Shown: positions 47,001-56,251, counted from the first letter of the stretch. The stretch is 64,000 nt of DNA from Actinomycetes bacterium (GCA_021801795.1 JAJYXR010000025.1:1-64000); one strand, 5' to 3'. The notes: generated by a model from the letters alone, not told the origin. Made by a program: numbers and translations.

Positions 47001-47417
47001 ATGGCACTCTTCTCCGAGGTCTGTGTCGAGCTGGCGAGGAACGACAAGGCTCTTAGGACCCTGCTCCTCGCCACGGCCGATCAGTTGAAGCCCTTCGCTG
47101 GCGAGCTTCCTTACAACGGGGTGACCATCTACGAGGTGGTGGACTTCTCGGTCGGACGTTTGCTTCACGCGGCCGGCCAGCTGGACGAAGCGGTTTCCTG
47201 GCTGTCGCGTGCTCGCGAGCTCATGGCCGGAATCGGCGCCAAGTACTTCCAAGCAAGAGCAGAAGTGGCGCTGGCCGAGTGCCTCGCTGATCGCAATGGT
47301 CCAGAGGATGCTGCACGCGCCCGGACGTTGGCCACGGCAGCGGCGACCTATGCTAGGTCCGGTGGCTACGGTGCCGTAGAGCGCGACGCTCTCGCGCTGC
47401 TGGCCAAGCTGGGCTGA
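44058..47417 (+). CDS. Class III cyclase-like, AAA-type ATPase and TPR-like signalling protein
   Basis: The 1119-residue protein starts with a class III cyclase domain (20-190): metal ligands Asp30 (FTDLVGST) and Asp74 (NLGDGVM), purine-selecting Lys70 and Asp125, and Arg136. The usual transition-state Asn is replaced by Val132 (GLPVVEAARL). Residues 215-480 form an ATPase with P-loop GEAGVGKTSLV and Walker B VMVILDDLHWAD. The rest is helical repeats like TPRs. Such cyclase-ATPase proteins are common in actinobacteria. It is the third gene after the Crp-type regulator. Whether it makes cAMP is unproven. Confidence 0.88.
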   Translation: MDRPSAHNPGEETGSGGKATRRIVAVLFTDLVGSTELLSRMGEGVSEEVRRELFELSAEAIDHCGGTLVKNLGDGVMAVFDATSAAVKAAVMLQKLVHRRNRSAKVPINVRTGCSAGEANVEGGDYFGLPVVEAARLCARAEGGQVLVSELAHQLGVAGSGVDWRLVGPLELKGIDGPLNVWEASFEATEEDAPPAGLVPLPRRLARQISPIFAGRDAILAELLGVLTSFGKQRPGAGDLGALLVSGEAGVGKTSLVVQAAASLNQQGWAVGYGACDEDLAVPYQPLGEVLLPLMEQVPDHRFPRELLESWLRGEARFDELDGGATYRRQRFEAIVTFLRALGSIRPVMVILDDLHWADEGTVAVLQHLVRAVEVGPVAVVGTFREAEVRSASALGGLLATLHREGRVERFRLEGLDTEGVRAFIRDMAGHELDATGEALENLLAAETGGNPFFLQEMLRHLAESGAIVRHEDGRWQANELLGTVGLPASVREVLGRRVGRLGPEVARMLGVASVVGRDFSLPIVSAVMNTTVEDCLELCEAAMASGLLVERDEGRFAFSHALVEHVCYEELSRSRRAVLHQKVAEALEAGVEGEPARASTLARHWSCAPASHVGEAVVRYALLAGDEALAASAPEEAIRWFDQALERLDETPYGQLDSDFRLRARAWAIAGKGQAQHFLGSPSYLALLEEAAAIGEDLGDRDLLVRVALAATRTVATHIGRGWPKVLSWLEQAARATDGERSARRAKVLACYASELYWVDLDHAAEVARQALGLLPEISDPETQGFVARAAAVSLRGPESWRDHRECVEVLEEVAATTGSVPIQISAAAERCFQDCLRCRPEWLIGLKRQETERTDWPAVYRWLLFLGVVVGAYVQGDLERAELLAEEGLRLGQESGEPEAFAFYVAMLGLVRQAQGRLSEVAGWLAETRDAMPAIPAYRCAYALALVSSGDEEGARREISGEIATGAPNFRRDVVWTSTMALFSEVCVELARNDKALRTLLLATADQLKPFAGELPYNGVTIYEVVDFSVGRLLHAAGQLDEAVSWLSRARELMAGIGAKYFQARAEVALAECLADRNGPEDAARARTLATAAATYARSGGYGAVERDALALLAKLG

Positions 47418-47437
47418 GCGAGCCGGAAGCGGCTTGC
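47418..47437. terminator. Hairpin between convergent genes
   Basis: GCGAGCCG (47418-47425) can pair with CGGCTTGC (47430-47437) across a GAAG loop. It starts at the base after the cyclase stop codon and lies in a 96-bp gap between convergent genes, which suits a transcription terminator. There is no T-run. Confidence 0.4.
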
Positions 47438-47513
47438 TCCAATCCGTCACGCGGACCAAGCGCCACGTGTACATTGGCCCGGCTCAAGCCAACGCGTCGC
47501 TGGGTATGTCTGG

Positions 47514-48386
47514 TCAGGCCAGGTCGCGCCTATAGACGAAGTAGACCCGCCCGACCCGTCCGCCCACTCGCGCGTATGGGACGACGGGGGACACCCATAG
47601 CACCTCGGCGCGCTCGTAGCCTTTCTCCCTCATCAGGTGGAGAGCACGCATCAGGGCCGCGGACCCCGCGCCCTTCCCGAGCAGGTCGGGCCTGACCGCG
47701 ACCGGTCCGAGGGTTCCCTTCCGGTTCACGTCGTAGGCACAGAATGCCCGGTAGCTTTCGTCGCCCTCTGGCTCGCGGGTGACCACCAGGGTTCCGCCGG
47801 CCAGTGCCCGGAGCACCTCCAGTCTCCAGTCCGGCCAGTGGCGTGCCATCCAGGCGGACATGGCCTCATGCTCCTCATGGCTGGCCACCTCGGCACCGCC
47901 TGGGTCAGGGGGCAGCGCGGCCAGGTCCACGTCCATGTTGAAGTTCGCCTCCTCGCGGCGGTAGTGGTGGCGCTCGAGGAGGCAGAGCATGGAGGTCTCC
48001 CTCACGTCCACCCCTGGATACAGGAAGTAAGGAGCGTCCGCGCCTACGGTGACGCGCTTGGCGCCCCGGCTGGCCAGGCTGGCCTCCGCCTGGAGCAGGA
48101 GCCGGTGGCCCAGACCCTCGCCCCGCCTGGCGGGGTCTACGCAGAGGAGCTTCACGAAGCCCTCCCGGGCGTCTGCCTCGGTGGCCACCACGCCGATGGA
48201 GGGATCCCCCTGTACGAGAGCCGGCCTGTCGGGAGCGAAGAGCGCGTCCTCGAGCTCCCGCCCGTCGGGGGGATCGGCGAGCGAGCGGGCTGCCAGGCGA
48301 GCCAGTGCGGGGAGGTCATCGCGCGTCAGCTCCCTGGTCAGCCCCAGCTCAGAGGCAGCGTCACCGGGAATCTCCTGGCTTGGCAC
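47514..48386 (-). CDS. Tandem GNAT N-acetyltransferase
   Basis: Two GNAT domains lie in 290 residues. The first has LLCVDPARRGEGLGHRLLLQAE near residue 80, the second LGPVAVRPDLLGKGAGSAALMRAL near 232; each carries an acetyl-CoA loop (RRGEGLG, LGKGAG). The two-domain layout is like mycothiol synthase, but the protein is not recognised as MshD by any specific motif. The GTG start faces guaB across a 117-bp divergent region. Substrate unknown. Confidence 0.8.
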   Translation of the reverse strand: MPSQEIPGDAASELGLTRELTRDDLPALARLAARSLADPPDGRELEDALFAPDRPALVQGDPSIGVVATEADAREGFVKLLCVDPARRGEGLGHRLLLQAEASLASRGAKRVTVGADAPYFLYPGVDVRETSMLCLLERHHYRREEANFNMDVDLAALPPDPGGAEVASHEEHEAMSAWMARHWPDWRLEVLRALAGGTLVVTREPEGDESYRAFCAYDVNRKGTLGPVAVRPDLLGKGAGSAALMRALHLMREKGYERAEVLWVSPVVPYARVGGRVGRVYFVYRRDLA

Positions 48387-48438
48387 ACCCAGACGGTATC
48401 TTAGGTACAGGCCGACGGGCGCGGCACCGACCGTAGGG

Positions 48439-48454
48439 TCTCGCGACTGCGAGA
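48439..48454. promoter_or_regulatory. Inverted repeat in the divergent GNAT-guaB region
   Basis: TCTCGC-GACT-GCGAGA is a perfect 6-bp inverted repeat with a 4-bp centre, midway between the two divergent starts. It could be an operator or part of a leader hairpin for guaB. No clear -35/-10 pair was found for either gene. Confidence 0.3.
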
Positions 48455-48503
48455 GCTTGCGGCAGCTGGGCAGTGATGCATTGGGTATCTAGGGAGGAAA
48501 AAG

Positions 48504-49667
48504 GTGGCTGAGATCGAGATCGGCATCTACAAGTCGGGTCGCAGGGCCTACGGGTTCGACGACATAGCCATCGTGCCCTCCAGGCGCACCCGGGATCCCG
48601 AGGATGTCGACATCACCTGGGAGATCGACGCCTTCAGCTTCGACCTCCCGCTGATGGCCGCGGGGATGGACGGGGTGACCAGCCCACGCAGTGCCATTGA
48701 GATAGGTCGCCTCGGAGGGGTCGGGGTGCTGAACCTCGAAGGCCTCTGGACCCGGTACGAGGACCCCCTGCCGCTATTCGAGGAGATCGCTCTCCTGCCT
48801 GACGACAAGGCGACTGCCCGGATGCAGCAGATGTACTCCGAGCCGGTACGTCCCGAGCTGGTCACCGAGCGCATACGGGAGATAAAGGCAGCCGGCGTGA
48901 CTTCCTGCGCGTCGGTGACCCCACAGCGAACCACCGAGCTCGCTCCGGCGATCCTCGCGGGCGAGCTCGACATCCTGGTGATACAGGGAACGGTGGTGTC
49001 GGCCGAGCACGTCTCGAAGACGGTCGAGCCGCTCAACCTGAAGCGCTTCATCCGTGAGTTCGACCTCCCGGTGATAGTGGGAGGATGCGCCTCCTACCAG
49101 GCGGGGCTCCACCTCATGCGGACCGGCGCAGTGGGAGTCCTGGTGGGTGTGGGCCCTGGGAACGCGTGCACCACACGAGGAGTGCTCGGCATCGGTGTTC
49201 CCCAGGCCACCGCCATAGCCGACGTGGCCGGGGCACGGATGCGCCACCTGGACGAGACCGGTGTGTACGTACACGTGATCGCCGACGGCGGGATGAGCCG
49301 GGGCGGCGATATAGCGAAGGCGATCGCCTGCGGTGCTGACGCGGTGATGCTCGGCTCGCCGCTGTCGAGTGCCACGGAGGCCCCCTGCCCCGGCTTCCAC
49401 TGGGGCATGGCCACCTTCCACCCGACCCTCCCGCGCGGAGCCCGAGTCCGTACTGGCATCAGGGGGAGCCTCGAGCAGATCATCGCCGGCCCTGCCCACG
49501 AGAACGACGGGCGCATGAACCTCTTCGGCGCCCTGCGGACCGCTATGGCCACCTGCGGGTATGCCACGGTGAAGGAGTTCCAGAAGGCCGAGGTCATGGT
49601 GGCTCCAGCCCTCCAGACCGAGGGGAAGGCACTCCAGCGCGCCCAGAATGTGGGGATGGGTCACTGA
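48504..49667 (+). CDS. guaB3: GuaB3-family IMP dehydrogenase-related protein
   Basis: The 387-residue protein is an IMP dehydrogenase-type TIM barrel without the CBS domains of the usual enzyme. The flexible-loop motif [19 protein letters not shown] carries the catalytic Cys equivalent. The phosphate-binding [20 protein letters not shown] and MLGSPL are present. GuaB3 proteins are found in actinobacteria and cyanobacteria; IMP dehydrogenase activity has been described for some. The GTG start follows gggaggaaaaag, a good ribosome site. guaA comes next, so a role in GMP synthesis is likely. Confidence 0.9.
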   Translation: MAEIEIGIYKSGRRAYGFDDIAIVPSRRTRDPEDVDITWEIDAFSFDLPLMAAGMDGVTSPRSAIEIGRLGGVGVLNLEGLWTRYEDPLPLFEEIALLPDDKATARMQQMYSEPVRPELVTERIREIKAAGVTSCASVTPQRTTELAPAILAGELDILVIQGTVVSAEHVSKTVEPLNLKRFIREFDLPVIVGGCASYQAGLHLMRTGAVGVLVGVGPGNACTTRGVLGIGVPQATAIADVAGARMRHLDETGVYVHVIADGGMSRGGDIAKAIACGADAVMLGSPLSSATEAPCPGFHWGMATFHPTLPRGARVRTGIRGSLEQIIAGPAHENDGRMNLFGALRTAMATCGYATVKEFQKAEVMVAPALQTEGKALQRAQNVGMGH

Positions 49668-49750
49668 ATCCCTCCGATGATCCTGCATCCGGCCATCACG
49701 CCGAGGGCGGCTACCCCGGGGTCTCCCGCTCGGCAGGACATGGCGCCCTT

Positions 49751-49796
49751 CCAGCCGATCCAGCTTCCGGTCCAGCTCCCGGTCCAGCCGATCCAG
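49751..49796. repeat. Short direct repeats before guaA
   Basis: The 13-bp sequence ccagccgatccag occurs at 49751-49763 and 49784-49796, 33 bp apart, with two ccggtccagct-like copies between. The repeats sit immediately before the guaA start, in the 134-bp gap after guaB3. Confidence 0.7.
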
Positions 49797-49801
49797 CCGG
49801 G

Positions 49802-51370
49802 GTGGTCGGCCCGGACGTAGACACCGTCGTCGTAGTCGACTTCGGCGCCCAGTACGCCCAGCTCATCGCCCGAAGGGTTCGCCAGGCCCGTGTCTACTCG
49901 GAGATAGTCCCACACGACGTCTCGGCTGAGGGGCTTCTCGCCCTCCGGCCAAAGGGCATCATCCTCTCCGGCGGTCCCGAGTCCGTCTACTCGGACTGGG
50001 CGCCGACCCTGGACAAGGCCATATACGAAGCCGGCATCCCGGTTCTCGGGATCTGCTACGGGGCCCAGCTCATGGCCAGTCAGCTCGGTGGCAGGGTCGC
50101 CCGGACCGGTCGAGCGGAGTACGGGCGGGCGCAGCTAACCCTCGGGGCCCCCTCCCCACTCACGGCCGACTGGCCGGCACCGACGAGACACCTGGGGGCG
50201 GACTACGACGCAGATGTGTGGATGAGCCACGCCGACTCGATCACCGAGGTCCCCCCCGGCTTCGTGGCGAGCGCCTCCACGCCGGATGCCCCTGTCGCTG
50301 CCATGCATGACGCGGAGCGCTCACTCTACGCGGTGCAGTTCCACCCCGAGGTCGTCCACACCGAGCATGGCCAGAGCCTCATCGAGAGGTTCCTATTCGA
50401 TGTCTGCATGGCCAGGCCGACCTGGACCCACACGAACATCATCGAGGCTGGCGTGGCGGCCGTGCGCTCCCAGGTGGGATCTGCCAGGGTGCTCTGCGCG
50501 CTCTCGGGCGGGGTGGACTCCGCGGTAGCGGCAGCGCTCGTGCATCGAGCCATCGGGGACCAGCTCACCTGCGTGTTCGTGGACACCGGCCTCATGCGTG
50601 CTGGGGAGGGCGATCAGGTGGAGGAGACCTTCCGCCGCCAGTTCCAGGTCGATCTAGTCCATGTGAAGGCCGCCGACCGCTTCTTCGGGGTGCTCTCGGG
50701 CATAACCGACCCGGAGGAGAAGAGGAAGGCCATAGGGGCGACCTTCATAAGGGTATTCGAGGAGGTGGCGAGGGAGGTGGAGGACGCCAGGTACCTGGTC
50801 CAGGGCACCCTGTATCCCGACGTGGTGGAGTCCGGGACGAAGGACGCTGCCACGATCAAGTCCCACCATAACGTCGGCGGCCTGCCCGAGGACATGGCCT
50901 TCGAGCTGGTAGAACCCCTGAGGCTTCTCTTCAAGGATGAGGTGCGGGCACTCGGCGAGGAGCTGGGACTGCCCGAGGAGATCGTGTGGCGCCAGCCCTT
51001 CCCCGGCCCGGGCCTGGCGGTGCGCATCGTCGGCGAGGTGACCGAGGAGCGCGTCGCCATACTCAGGGCAGCCGACGCGATAGTCATGGAAGAGATCCGC
51101 ATGGCGGGGCTCCAGCGCGACATATGGCAGAGCTTCGCGGTGCTTCCCGCCGTGCGCAGCGTGGGGGTGATGGGGGACGGCCGCACATACGCCTACCCGA
51201 TCGTCATCCGTGCGGTCACCTCGGAGGACGCCATGACGGCTGACTGGGCGCGGCTGCCTTACGACCTGCTGGAGAGGCTGTCGAACCGGATCATTAACGA
51301 GGTGGATGGGGTGAACAGGGTGGCTCTCGACATCACCTCGAAGCCTCCCGGCACCATCGAGTGGGAATGA
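49802..51370 (+). CDS. guaA: GMP synthase (glutamine-hydrolysing)
   Basis: The enzyme converts XMP to GMP with glutamine and ATP. The glutaminase domain has the nucleophile in [10 protein letters not shown] and the His-Glu pair in [12 protein letters not shown]. The ATP-pyrophosphatase loop is [13 protein letters not shown] near residue 237. The C-terminal dimerisation domain ends KPPGTIEWE. The GTG start gives 522 residues, the normal size. There is no strong ribosome site, and the leader holds short repeats. Confidence 0.97.
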   Translation: MVGPDVDTVVVVDFGAQYAQLIARRVRQARVYSEIVPHDVSAEGLLALRPKGIILSGGPESVYSDWAPTLDKAIYEAGIPVLGICYGAQLMASQLGGRVARTGRAEYGRAQLTLGAPSPLTADWPAPTRHLGADYDADVWMSHADSITEVPPGFVASASTPDAPVAAMHDAERSLYAVQFHPEVVHTEHGQSLIERFLFDVCMARPTWTHTNIIEAGVAAVRSQVGSARVLCALSGGVDSAVAAALVHRAIGDQLTCVFVDTGLMRAGEGDQVEETFRRQFQVDLVHVKAADRFFGVLSGITDPEEKRKAIGATFIRVFEEVAREVEDARYLVQGTLYPDVVESGTKDAATIKSHHNVGGLPEDMAFELVEPLRLLFKDEVRALGEELGLPEEIVWRQPFPGPGLAVRIVGEVTEERVAILRAADAIVMEEIRMAGLQRDIWQSFAVLPAVRSVGVMGDGRTYAYPIVIRAVTSEDAMTADWARLPYDLLERLSNRIINEVDGVNRVALDITSKPPGTIEWE

Positions 51371-53394
51371 GCGGTCCGGACTCGCTGCTCGAGGACCTGA
51401 ACCCCCCACAGCGCGCGGCAGTGGAGCATCGGGGTGGTCCACTGCTGGTCGTCGCGGGTGCAGGCTCGGGCAAGACCCGCGTGCTCACCCGCAGGATCGC
51501 CCACCTGGTAGCCACCGGCGACGCCTCACCGGGGAAGATCCTGGCGATCACCTTCACGAACAAGGCGGCAGACGAGATGCGCTCCCGGGTGGCCGACCTC
51601 GTCGGTCCGGCGGCCGAGCGGATGTGGGTATCGACCTTCCACTCCGCCTGCGTGAAGATCCTGAGGAGAACTGCGGATCGGATGGGCTACTCACGCTCCT
51701 TCACCATCTACGACGACGCCGACTCCAGACGCCTGGTCGAGCAGGTACTGCGCGATCTCGACATCGACTCGAAGAAGATCCCGCCTCGCTCGGTGCTCTC
51801 GGCCATATCTGCTGCGAAGTCCGACCTGGTCGGCTCCGAGACCTTCTCGGAGCGTGCCTCCACGATCTTCGACAGGAGGATCGCCGAGGTATACCGGGAG
51901 TACCAGCGGAGGCTTCTGGCCGCCTCGGCCATGGACTTCGACGACCTACTAGTGGTCACCGTCGAGCTCTTCAGATCATGCCCCGACGTGCTCGAGGAGT
52001 ACCGTGCCCGCTTCGACCACGTGCTGGTCGACGAGTACCAGGACACGAACAGGGTACAGAACGAGCTGGTCCTGATGCTCTGCGAGGAGCACCGTAACGT
52101 CTGCGTGGTGGGGGACACCGACCAGTCGATATACCAGTGGCGGGGCGCGGACATCCGTAACCTCCTCCAGTTCGAGCAGGCATTCCCCGATGCCATCACG
52201 GTGCGTCTGGAGCAGAACTACCGTTCCACGCGCACCATCCTCCAGGCAGCCAACGCCGTCATCATGAATAACGACACCCGGCTCGCCAAGGAGCTCTGGA
52301 CGGAAGGCAGCGAGGGTGAGCCCATCTGCCGCTACAGGGCAGACGACGAGCACGACGAGGCCGCCTGGGTGGCATCAGAGGTGGACCGGCTGAGGCGTGC
52401 CGAGGGCCTCAGGTACGGCGACGTCGCCGTCTTCTACCGGACGAACGCCCAGAGCCGGGTGCTCGAAGAGGAGCTGGTACGCGCCGGCGTGCCCTACAGG
52501 GTCATCGGCGGCACCCGCTTCTACGACAGGCGGGAGGTTCGCGACATCCTGGCCTACCTGCGTCTCATGGTGAACCCTGCCGACGAGGTCTGCGCGCGCC
52601 GGATCGTGAACGTCCCGAAGCGTGGCATAGGGGACGCCTCCGTGGAGAAGCTCGCTGCCTGGGCACGCTCCCAGTCCATGACCTTCTACCAGGTACTTTC
52701 CGAGGCAGCTGCAGCAGGCCTGCCGGCCCGCGCGGCGGCTGGAGCGACTGGGCTGGCTGTCATGCTCGACGAGCTCCGGTCCATGGCGGCAGCCGGTGAG
52801 GCCCCGGCGGCGATAGTGGATGCCGTGATCGAGCGCACCGGCTACGCGCAGGCGCTCAGAGCCGAGGGCACCATCGAGTCCGAGGGTCGCCTGGAGAACC
52901 TCGCGGAGCTGGCCACCATGGCAGCCGAGTACGAGGACCTGGAGTCGCTGCTCGAGTCCGTCGCTCTCGTGTCGGATGCCGACGAGCTCGACGGTGACGA
53001 CTCCCGGGTATCGCTCATGACCCTGCACGTGGCCAAGGGCCTGGAGTTCCCCGCCGTCTTCCTGGTGGGCATGGAGGACGGTGTATTCCCACACTCCCGG
53101 TCGCTCGACGACGCGGGGCGCATCGAGGAGGAGCGCCGCCTGTGCTATGTGGGCATCACCAGGGCAGAGCGCTTCCTCTACCTCTCTCATGCCTGGAGCC
53201 GCTCCCTGTGGGGGCAGAGCTCCTATGGCGTGCCCAGCCGGTTCCTGAAGGAGATCCCACCGGAGCTGATCCAGGATGCCTCGGGCTCCTTCGGGCTTGG
53301 CATGTCGGGCCTGTCGAAGAGGTCCCTCGACCAGTGGTCGGCCAAGCGTAAGGGCAGGATGGCGAAGATGGCCGAGGACCGTCTGGGCAGGTGA
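51367..53394 (+). CDS. pcrA: ATP-dependent DNA helicase PcrA/UvrD
   Basis: This superfamily 1A 3'-5' helicase acts in repair and replication-fork clearance. Motifs in order: Walker [17 protein letters not shown] near residue 30, motif Ia [11 protein letters not shown], motif [10 protein letters not shown], motif [17 protein letters not shown], motif [16 protein letters not shown] and motif [14 protein letters not shown]. At 675 residues it is shorter than most actinobacterial PcrA proteins (about 750 or more), mainly at the C-terminus. The ATG at 51367 overlaps the guaA stop; a GTG two codons earlier is an alternative. Confidence 0.94.
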   Translation: MSGPDSLLEDLNPPQRAAVEHRGGPLLVVAGAGSGKTRVLTRRIAHLVATGDASPGKILAITFTNKAADEMRSRVADLVGPAAERMWVSTFHSACVKILRRTADRMGYSRSFTIYDDADSRRLVEQVLRDLDIDSKKIPPRSVLSAISAAKSDLVGSETFSERASTIFDRRIAEVYREYQRRLLAASAMDFDDLLVVTVELFRSCPDVLEEYRARFDHVLVDEYQDTNRVQNELVLMLCEEHRNVCVVGDTDQSIYQWRGADIRNLLQFEQAFPDAITVRLEQNYRSTRTILQAANAVIMNNDTRLAKELWTEGSEGEPICRYRADDEHDEAAWVASEVDRLRRAEGLRYGDVAVFYRTNAQSRVLEEELVRAGVPYRVIGGTRFYDRREVRDILAYLRLMVNPADEVCARRIVNVPKRGIGDASVEKLAAWARSQSMTFYQVLSEAAAAGLPARAAAGATGLAVMLDELRSMAAAGEAPAAIVDAVIERTGYAQALRAEGTIESEGRLENLAELATMAAEYEDLESLLESVALVSDADELDGDDSRVSLMTLHVAKGLEFPAVFLVGMEDGVFPHSRSLDDAGRIEEERRLCYVGITRAERFLYLSHAWSRSLWGQSSYGVPSRFLKEIPPELIQDASGSFGLGMSGLSKRSLDQWSAKRKGRMAKMAEDRLGR

Positions 53395-53588
53395 ACTGCC
53401 CGCCCTGTCGGACGGGGCACTCTCGCCGGGAGCAGGTAGCGATCCCATCAGCCACCGTCGTGTGGCGCAGGGTGGGGCCATCGGGCCTACACTCGGTGTC
53501 CGATGAGCACGCCTGCGACGAGGTTCCCCTCTGGCCATCGGAGGACTCCACTAGAGCAGTCGCCCCCCCGATCTCCGCGGTGGGGGCG

Positions 53589-54008
53589 ATGATCCGTCCT
53601 TACAGGGTCGTCGTCGCCAAGCCTGGCCTTGACGGGCACGACCGCGGAGCCAAGGTGATCGCGAGGGCGCTGCGGGACTCGGGTTTCGAGGTCATCTACA
53701 CCGGCCTCCACCAGACACCCGACCAGGTGGTCGCCGCTGCCGTGCAGGAGGATGCCGACGCGGTAGGCCTCTCGATGCTGTCGGGGGCTCATCTGACGCT
53801 GGTGCCAAAGGTGGTCGACGGCCTGCGTGCGGCTGGGCTGGCCGACGTGCTCCTGGTAGTGGGTGGCATCATCCCCGATGCCGACATACCGGCGCTGAAG
53901 GATGCCGGGGTGGCAGAGGTGTTCACCCCCGGCGCCCCCTTGCCCTCGATAGCGGAGTGGCTGGCGACTGCGCTCGACGAGCGCGAACGCTCGCAGGCCG
54001 GTGCCTGA
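53589..54008 (+). CDS. Stand-alone cobalamin-binding protein, methylmalonyl-CoA mutase C-terminal type
   Basis: The 139-residue protein matches the B12-binding domain of methylmalonyl-CoA mutase. It has [19 protein letters not shown] with the cobalt-ligating His of DxHxxG, then [30 protein letters not shown] and [14 protein letters not shown]. The catalytic TIM-barrel part is absent and not in the window. Upstream in-frame sequence (from 53391) lacks conservation and was left out. It lies just before sucC-sucD, whose products act on succinyl-CoA, the mutase product. Confidence 0.9.
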   Translation: MIRPYRVVVAKPGLDGHDRGAKVIARALRDSGFEVIYTGLHQTPDQVVAAAVQEDADAVGLSMLSGAHLTLVPKVVDGLRAAGLADVLLVVGGIIPDADIPALKDAGVAEVFTPGAPLPSIAEWLATALDERERSQAGA

Positions 54009-54082
54009 GGCCAGCCGGTGCCTTCCAGATAGACGAACGGATACCCCCAAGCGCAGTACCGGGTAGGAAAAGGAGCAATGAG

Positions 54083-55294
54083 GTGGACCTATACGAGTAC
54101 CAGGGCAAGCAGTACTTCGCCCGTTACGGCATACCTACATCGCCGGGTGCAGAAGCCGATTCGGTGGAAGAGGCATTGGAAGTCGCAGCCAGGATTGGAT
54201 ATCCCGTGGTGCTGAAGGCACAGGTGAAGGTGGGGGGCCGGGGCAAGGCAGGGGGCATAAAGCTCGCTGCCGGTGCTGAGGAGGTGCGAGAGCACGCGGC
54301 GGCGATCCTCGGGATGGACATAAAGGGCCACACCGTCCACCGGCTCTGGATCGAGCGGTCCTCGGAGATCTCACGGGAGTGGTACGCGAGCTTCACGCTG
54401 GACCGCTCCGCGAAGAAGCACCTCTGCATGCTCTCCGCCAAGGGTGGTGTCGACATCGAGGAGGTCGCCGCATCCGACCCCGATGCCATCGTCCGCCGCC
54501 ACATCGATCCCGTCGAGGGGCTGAGCGCGGCCCAGGCCGCGGATCTGGTGGCTCGTGCGGGCCTGGTGGAGGGCCTGGACGAGGCCGAGGCGTCCAGCGT
54601 GTCAACCCAGGCTGCCGAGCTGCTGGTGAAGCTCTACACCTGCTATGTCGAGGGCGACTGCGACCTAGCGGAGATAAACCCCCTCATCCTGACCACCGAT
54701 GGACGGGTACACGCACTCGACGCGAAGGTCACCCTCGACGACAACGCCTCCTTCAGGCACGCCGACTGGGCCGACATGGCCGCCACCGACGACATGGACG
54801 AGCGGGAGAGGCTGGCAAGGGAGAAGGGTCTCCAGTACGTGGGGCTCGACGGCTTCGTCGGCATCATCGCTAACGGTGCGGGGCTGGCCATGAGCACCTG
54901 CGATGTGGTCGAGCAGGTGGGCGGTGAGCCGGCGAACTTCTTGGACATCGGAGGGGGAGCGAACGCCGACCAGATGGCCAACGCCCTCGAGGTGATCAAC
55001 TCCGACCCGAAGGTTCGATCCATCTTCATCAACATCTTCGGCGGCATCACCCGTGGCGAGGAGGTGGCCAACGGTATAGTCCAGGCGCTGGATCGAGTAG
55101 AGCTGAAGGCGCCGATCGTCATACGCCTCGACGGCACCAACGCCGAGGAAGGCCGGTCGATCCTCGCCCAGGAGGCCGCCGGTCGCATCCTTTCGTCGCC
55201 GACCATGATCGAGGCCGCCAGGAAGGCTGCAGAACTGGCCGGGGAACCACGAGTGAGAACCGGCGGGACCAGCCGGGAAGGGAGCGTCAGGTGA
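54083..55294 (+). CDS. sucC: Succinyl-CoA synthetase (ADP-forming) beta subunit
   Basis: SucC binds nucleotide and succinate in the TCA enzyme. The GTG start, 7 bp after aaaggag, gives 403 residues beginning DLYEYQGKQYFARYGIPTSP after the initiator. An upstream in-frame extension of 42 codons overlaps the previous gene and is not conserved. KAQVKVGGRGKAGGIKLA, EINPLILTTDG and the C-terminal FLDIGGGANADQM plus NIFGGITR are typical. It is translationally coupled to sucD. Confidence 0.96.
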   Translation: MDLYEYQGKQYFARYGIPTSPGAEADSVEEALEVAARIGYPVVLKAQVKVGGRGKAGGIKLAAGAEEVREHAAAILGMDIKGHTVHRLWIERSSEISREWYASFTLDRSAKKHLCMLSAKGGVDIEEVAASDPDAIVRRHIDPVEGLSAAQAADLVARAGLVEGLDEAEASSVSTQAAELLVKLYTCYVEGDCDLAEINPLILTTDGRVHALDAKVTLDDNASFRHADWADMAATDDMDERERLAREKGLQYVGLDGFVGIIANGAGLAMSTCDVVEQVGGEPANFLDIGGGANADQMANALEVINSDPKVRSIFINIFGGITRGEEVANGIVQALDRVELKAPIVIRLDGTNAEEGRSILAQEAAGRILSSPTMIEAARKAAELAGEPRVRTGGTSREGSVR

Positions 55295-56181
55295 GCGTCT
55301 TCGTCGACGAGACCACGAAGGTCGTCATCCAGGGGCTGAGCCCCACCAGCCAGGGGCTCTACCACGGGCTGCGTAACCGTAGCTATGGCACCAACATCGT
55401 CGCCGGCACCAACCCAAAGCGCGGGGGAGAGGTGATAGAGGGCATCCCGGTGTACGCCACCGTGACCGAGGCTGTGGAGGCCACCGGCGCGAATGCCTCC
55501 TTCATCTCCGTGCCACCTCCCGCGGCGGCGGCTGCCATAATCGAGGCGGCCGAGGCCGGCGTGCCCTTCGTCGTCTGCATCACCGAGGGGATCCCCATGC
55601 ACGACGAAGCCAGGGCATTCAACCTCCTGGCACGAGACTTCCCCGGGACCCGCCTGCTCGGGCCGAACTGCCCTGGGATCATCTCCGCGGGCAAGTGCAA
55701 CATCGGCATCACCTCGGGCGACATCGCGCTGCCCGGCGGGCCGGTGGGCCTCGTGAGCCGATCGGGAACCGTCTTCTACCAGGCTCTCTACGAGCTCACC
55801 CTGAAGGGGATAGGCCAGACCACCGGGGTGGGGATCGGCGGGGACCCCGTGCCGGGCACGAGCTTCATGGATGTGCTCGCCGCCTTCGAGGAGGACCCCG
55901 AGACCAGGGCCATCCTCATGATCGGCGAGATCGGCGGTTCGGCCGAGGAGCAGGCAGCGGAGCTGATCCGGGACCGTATCACGAAGCCCGTCGTTGCCTA
56001 CATCGCCGGGGTGACCGCGCCTCCGGGGCGCAAGATGGGCCACGCCGGGGCGATCGTCTCGGGCACCCACGGCACCGCCAAGGCGAAGATGGACGCGCTC
56101 GCTGCTGCCGGGGTGACGGTCGCGGAGAACCCCACCGAGGCCGGAGAGCTCATGGCGGAGGTGGTCGCGAAGCTCGGCTGA
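55291..56181 (+). CDS. sucD: Succinyl-CoA synthetase alpha subunit
   Basis: SucD binds CoA and carries the phosphohistidine. The CoA-binding region is GLSPTSQGLYHGLRNRSYGTN near residue 13, and the phosphorylated residue is His251 in GHAGAIVSGTHGTAKAK. LGPNCPGIISAGKCNIGI is conserved. It has 296 residues, the normal length, and its GTG start overlaps the sucC stop by 4 bp. Confidence 0.97.
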   Translation: MSVFVDETTKVVIQGLSPTSQGLYHGLRNRSYGTNIVAGTNPKRGGEVIEGIPVYATVTEAVEATGANASFISVPPPAAAAAIIEAAEAGVPFVVCITEGIPMHDEARAFNLLARDFPGTRLLGPNCPGIISAGKCNIGITSGDIALPGGPVGLVSRSGTVFYQALYELTLKGIGQTTGVGIGGDPVPGTSFMDVLAAFEEDPETRAILMIGEIGGSAEEQAAELIRDRITKPVVAYIAGVTAPPGRKMGHAGAIVSGTHGTAKAKMDALAAAGVTVAENPTEAGELMAEVVAKLG

Positions 56182-56213
56182 GCCCGGCGTGGATGTGGGG
56201 AAACGGTAACGGC

Positions 56214-56244
56214 TTACAGGCGCTTGCCGACCGGCTGTTAGCCT
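56214..56244 (+). promoter_or_regulatory. Candidate promoter of purN-purH
   Basis: TTACAG (56214-56219) and TAGCCT (56239-56244) are 19 bp apart, and the -10 ends 7 bp before the purN ATG. No ribosome binding site is seen, so the transcript may be leaderless. This is the best supported of the TAGnCT elements because it also has a -35. Confidence 0.4.
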
Positions 56245-56251
56245 GGCGTCG

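Noticed and set aside
47637..48404. 255-codon plus-strand frame opposite the GNAT gene
   Set aside because: The minus strand encodes two clear acetyltransferase domains; the plus-strand product is a His/Gly-rich shadow.
53957..54082. 42-codon extension of sucC into the preceding gene
   Set aside because: SucC proteins begin at the DLYEYQGKQ segment, and a good ribosome site lies 7 bp before the GTG at 54083.
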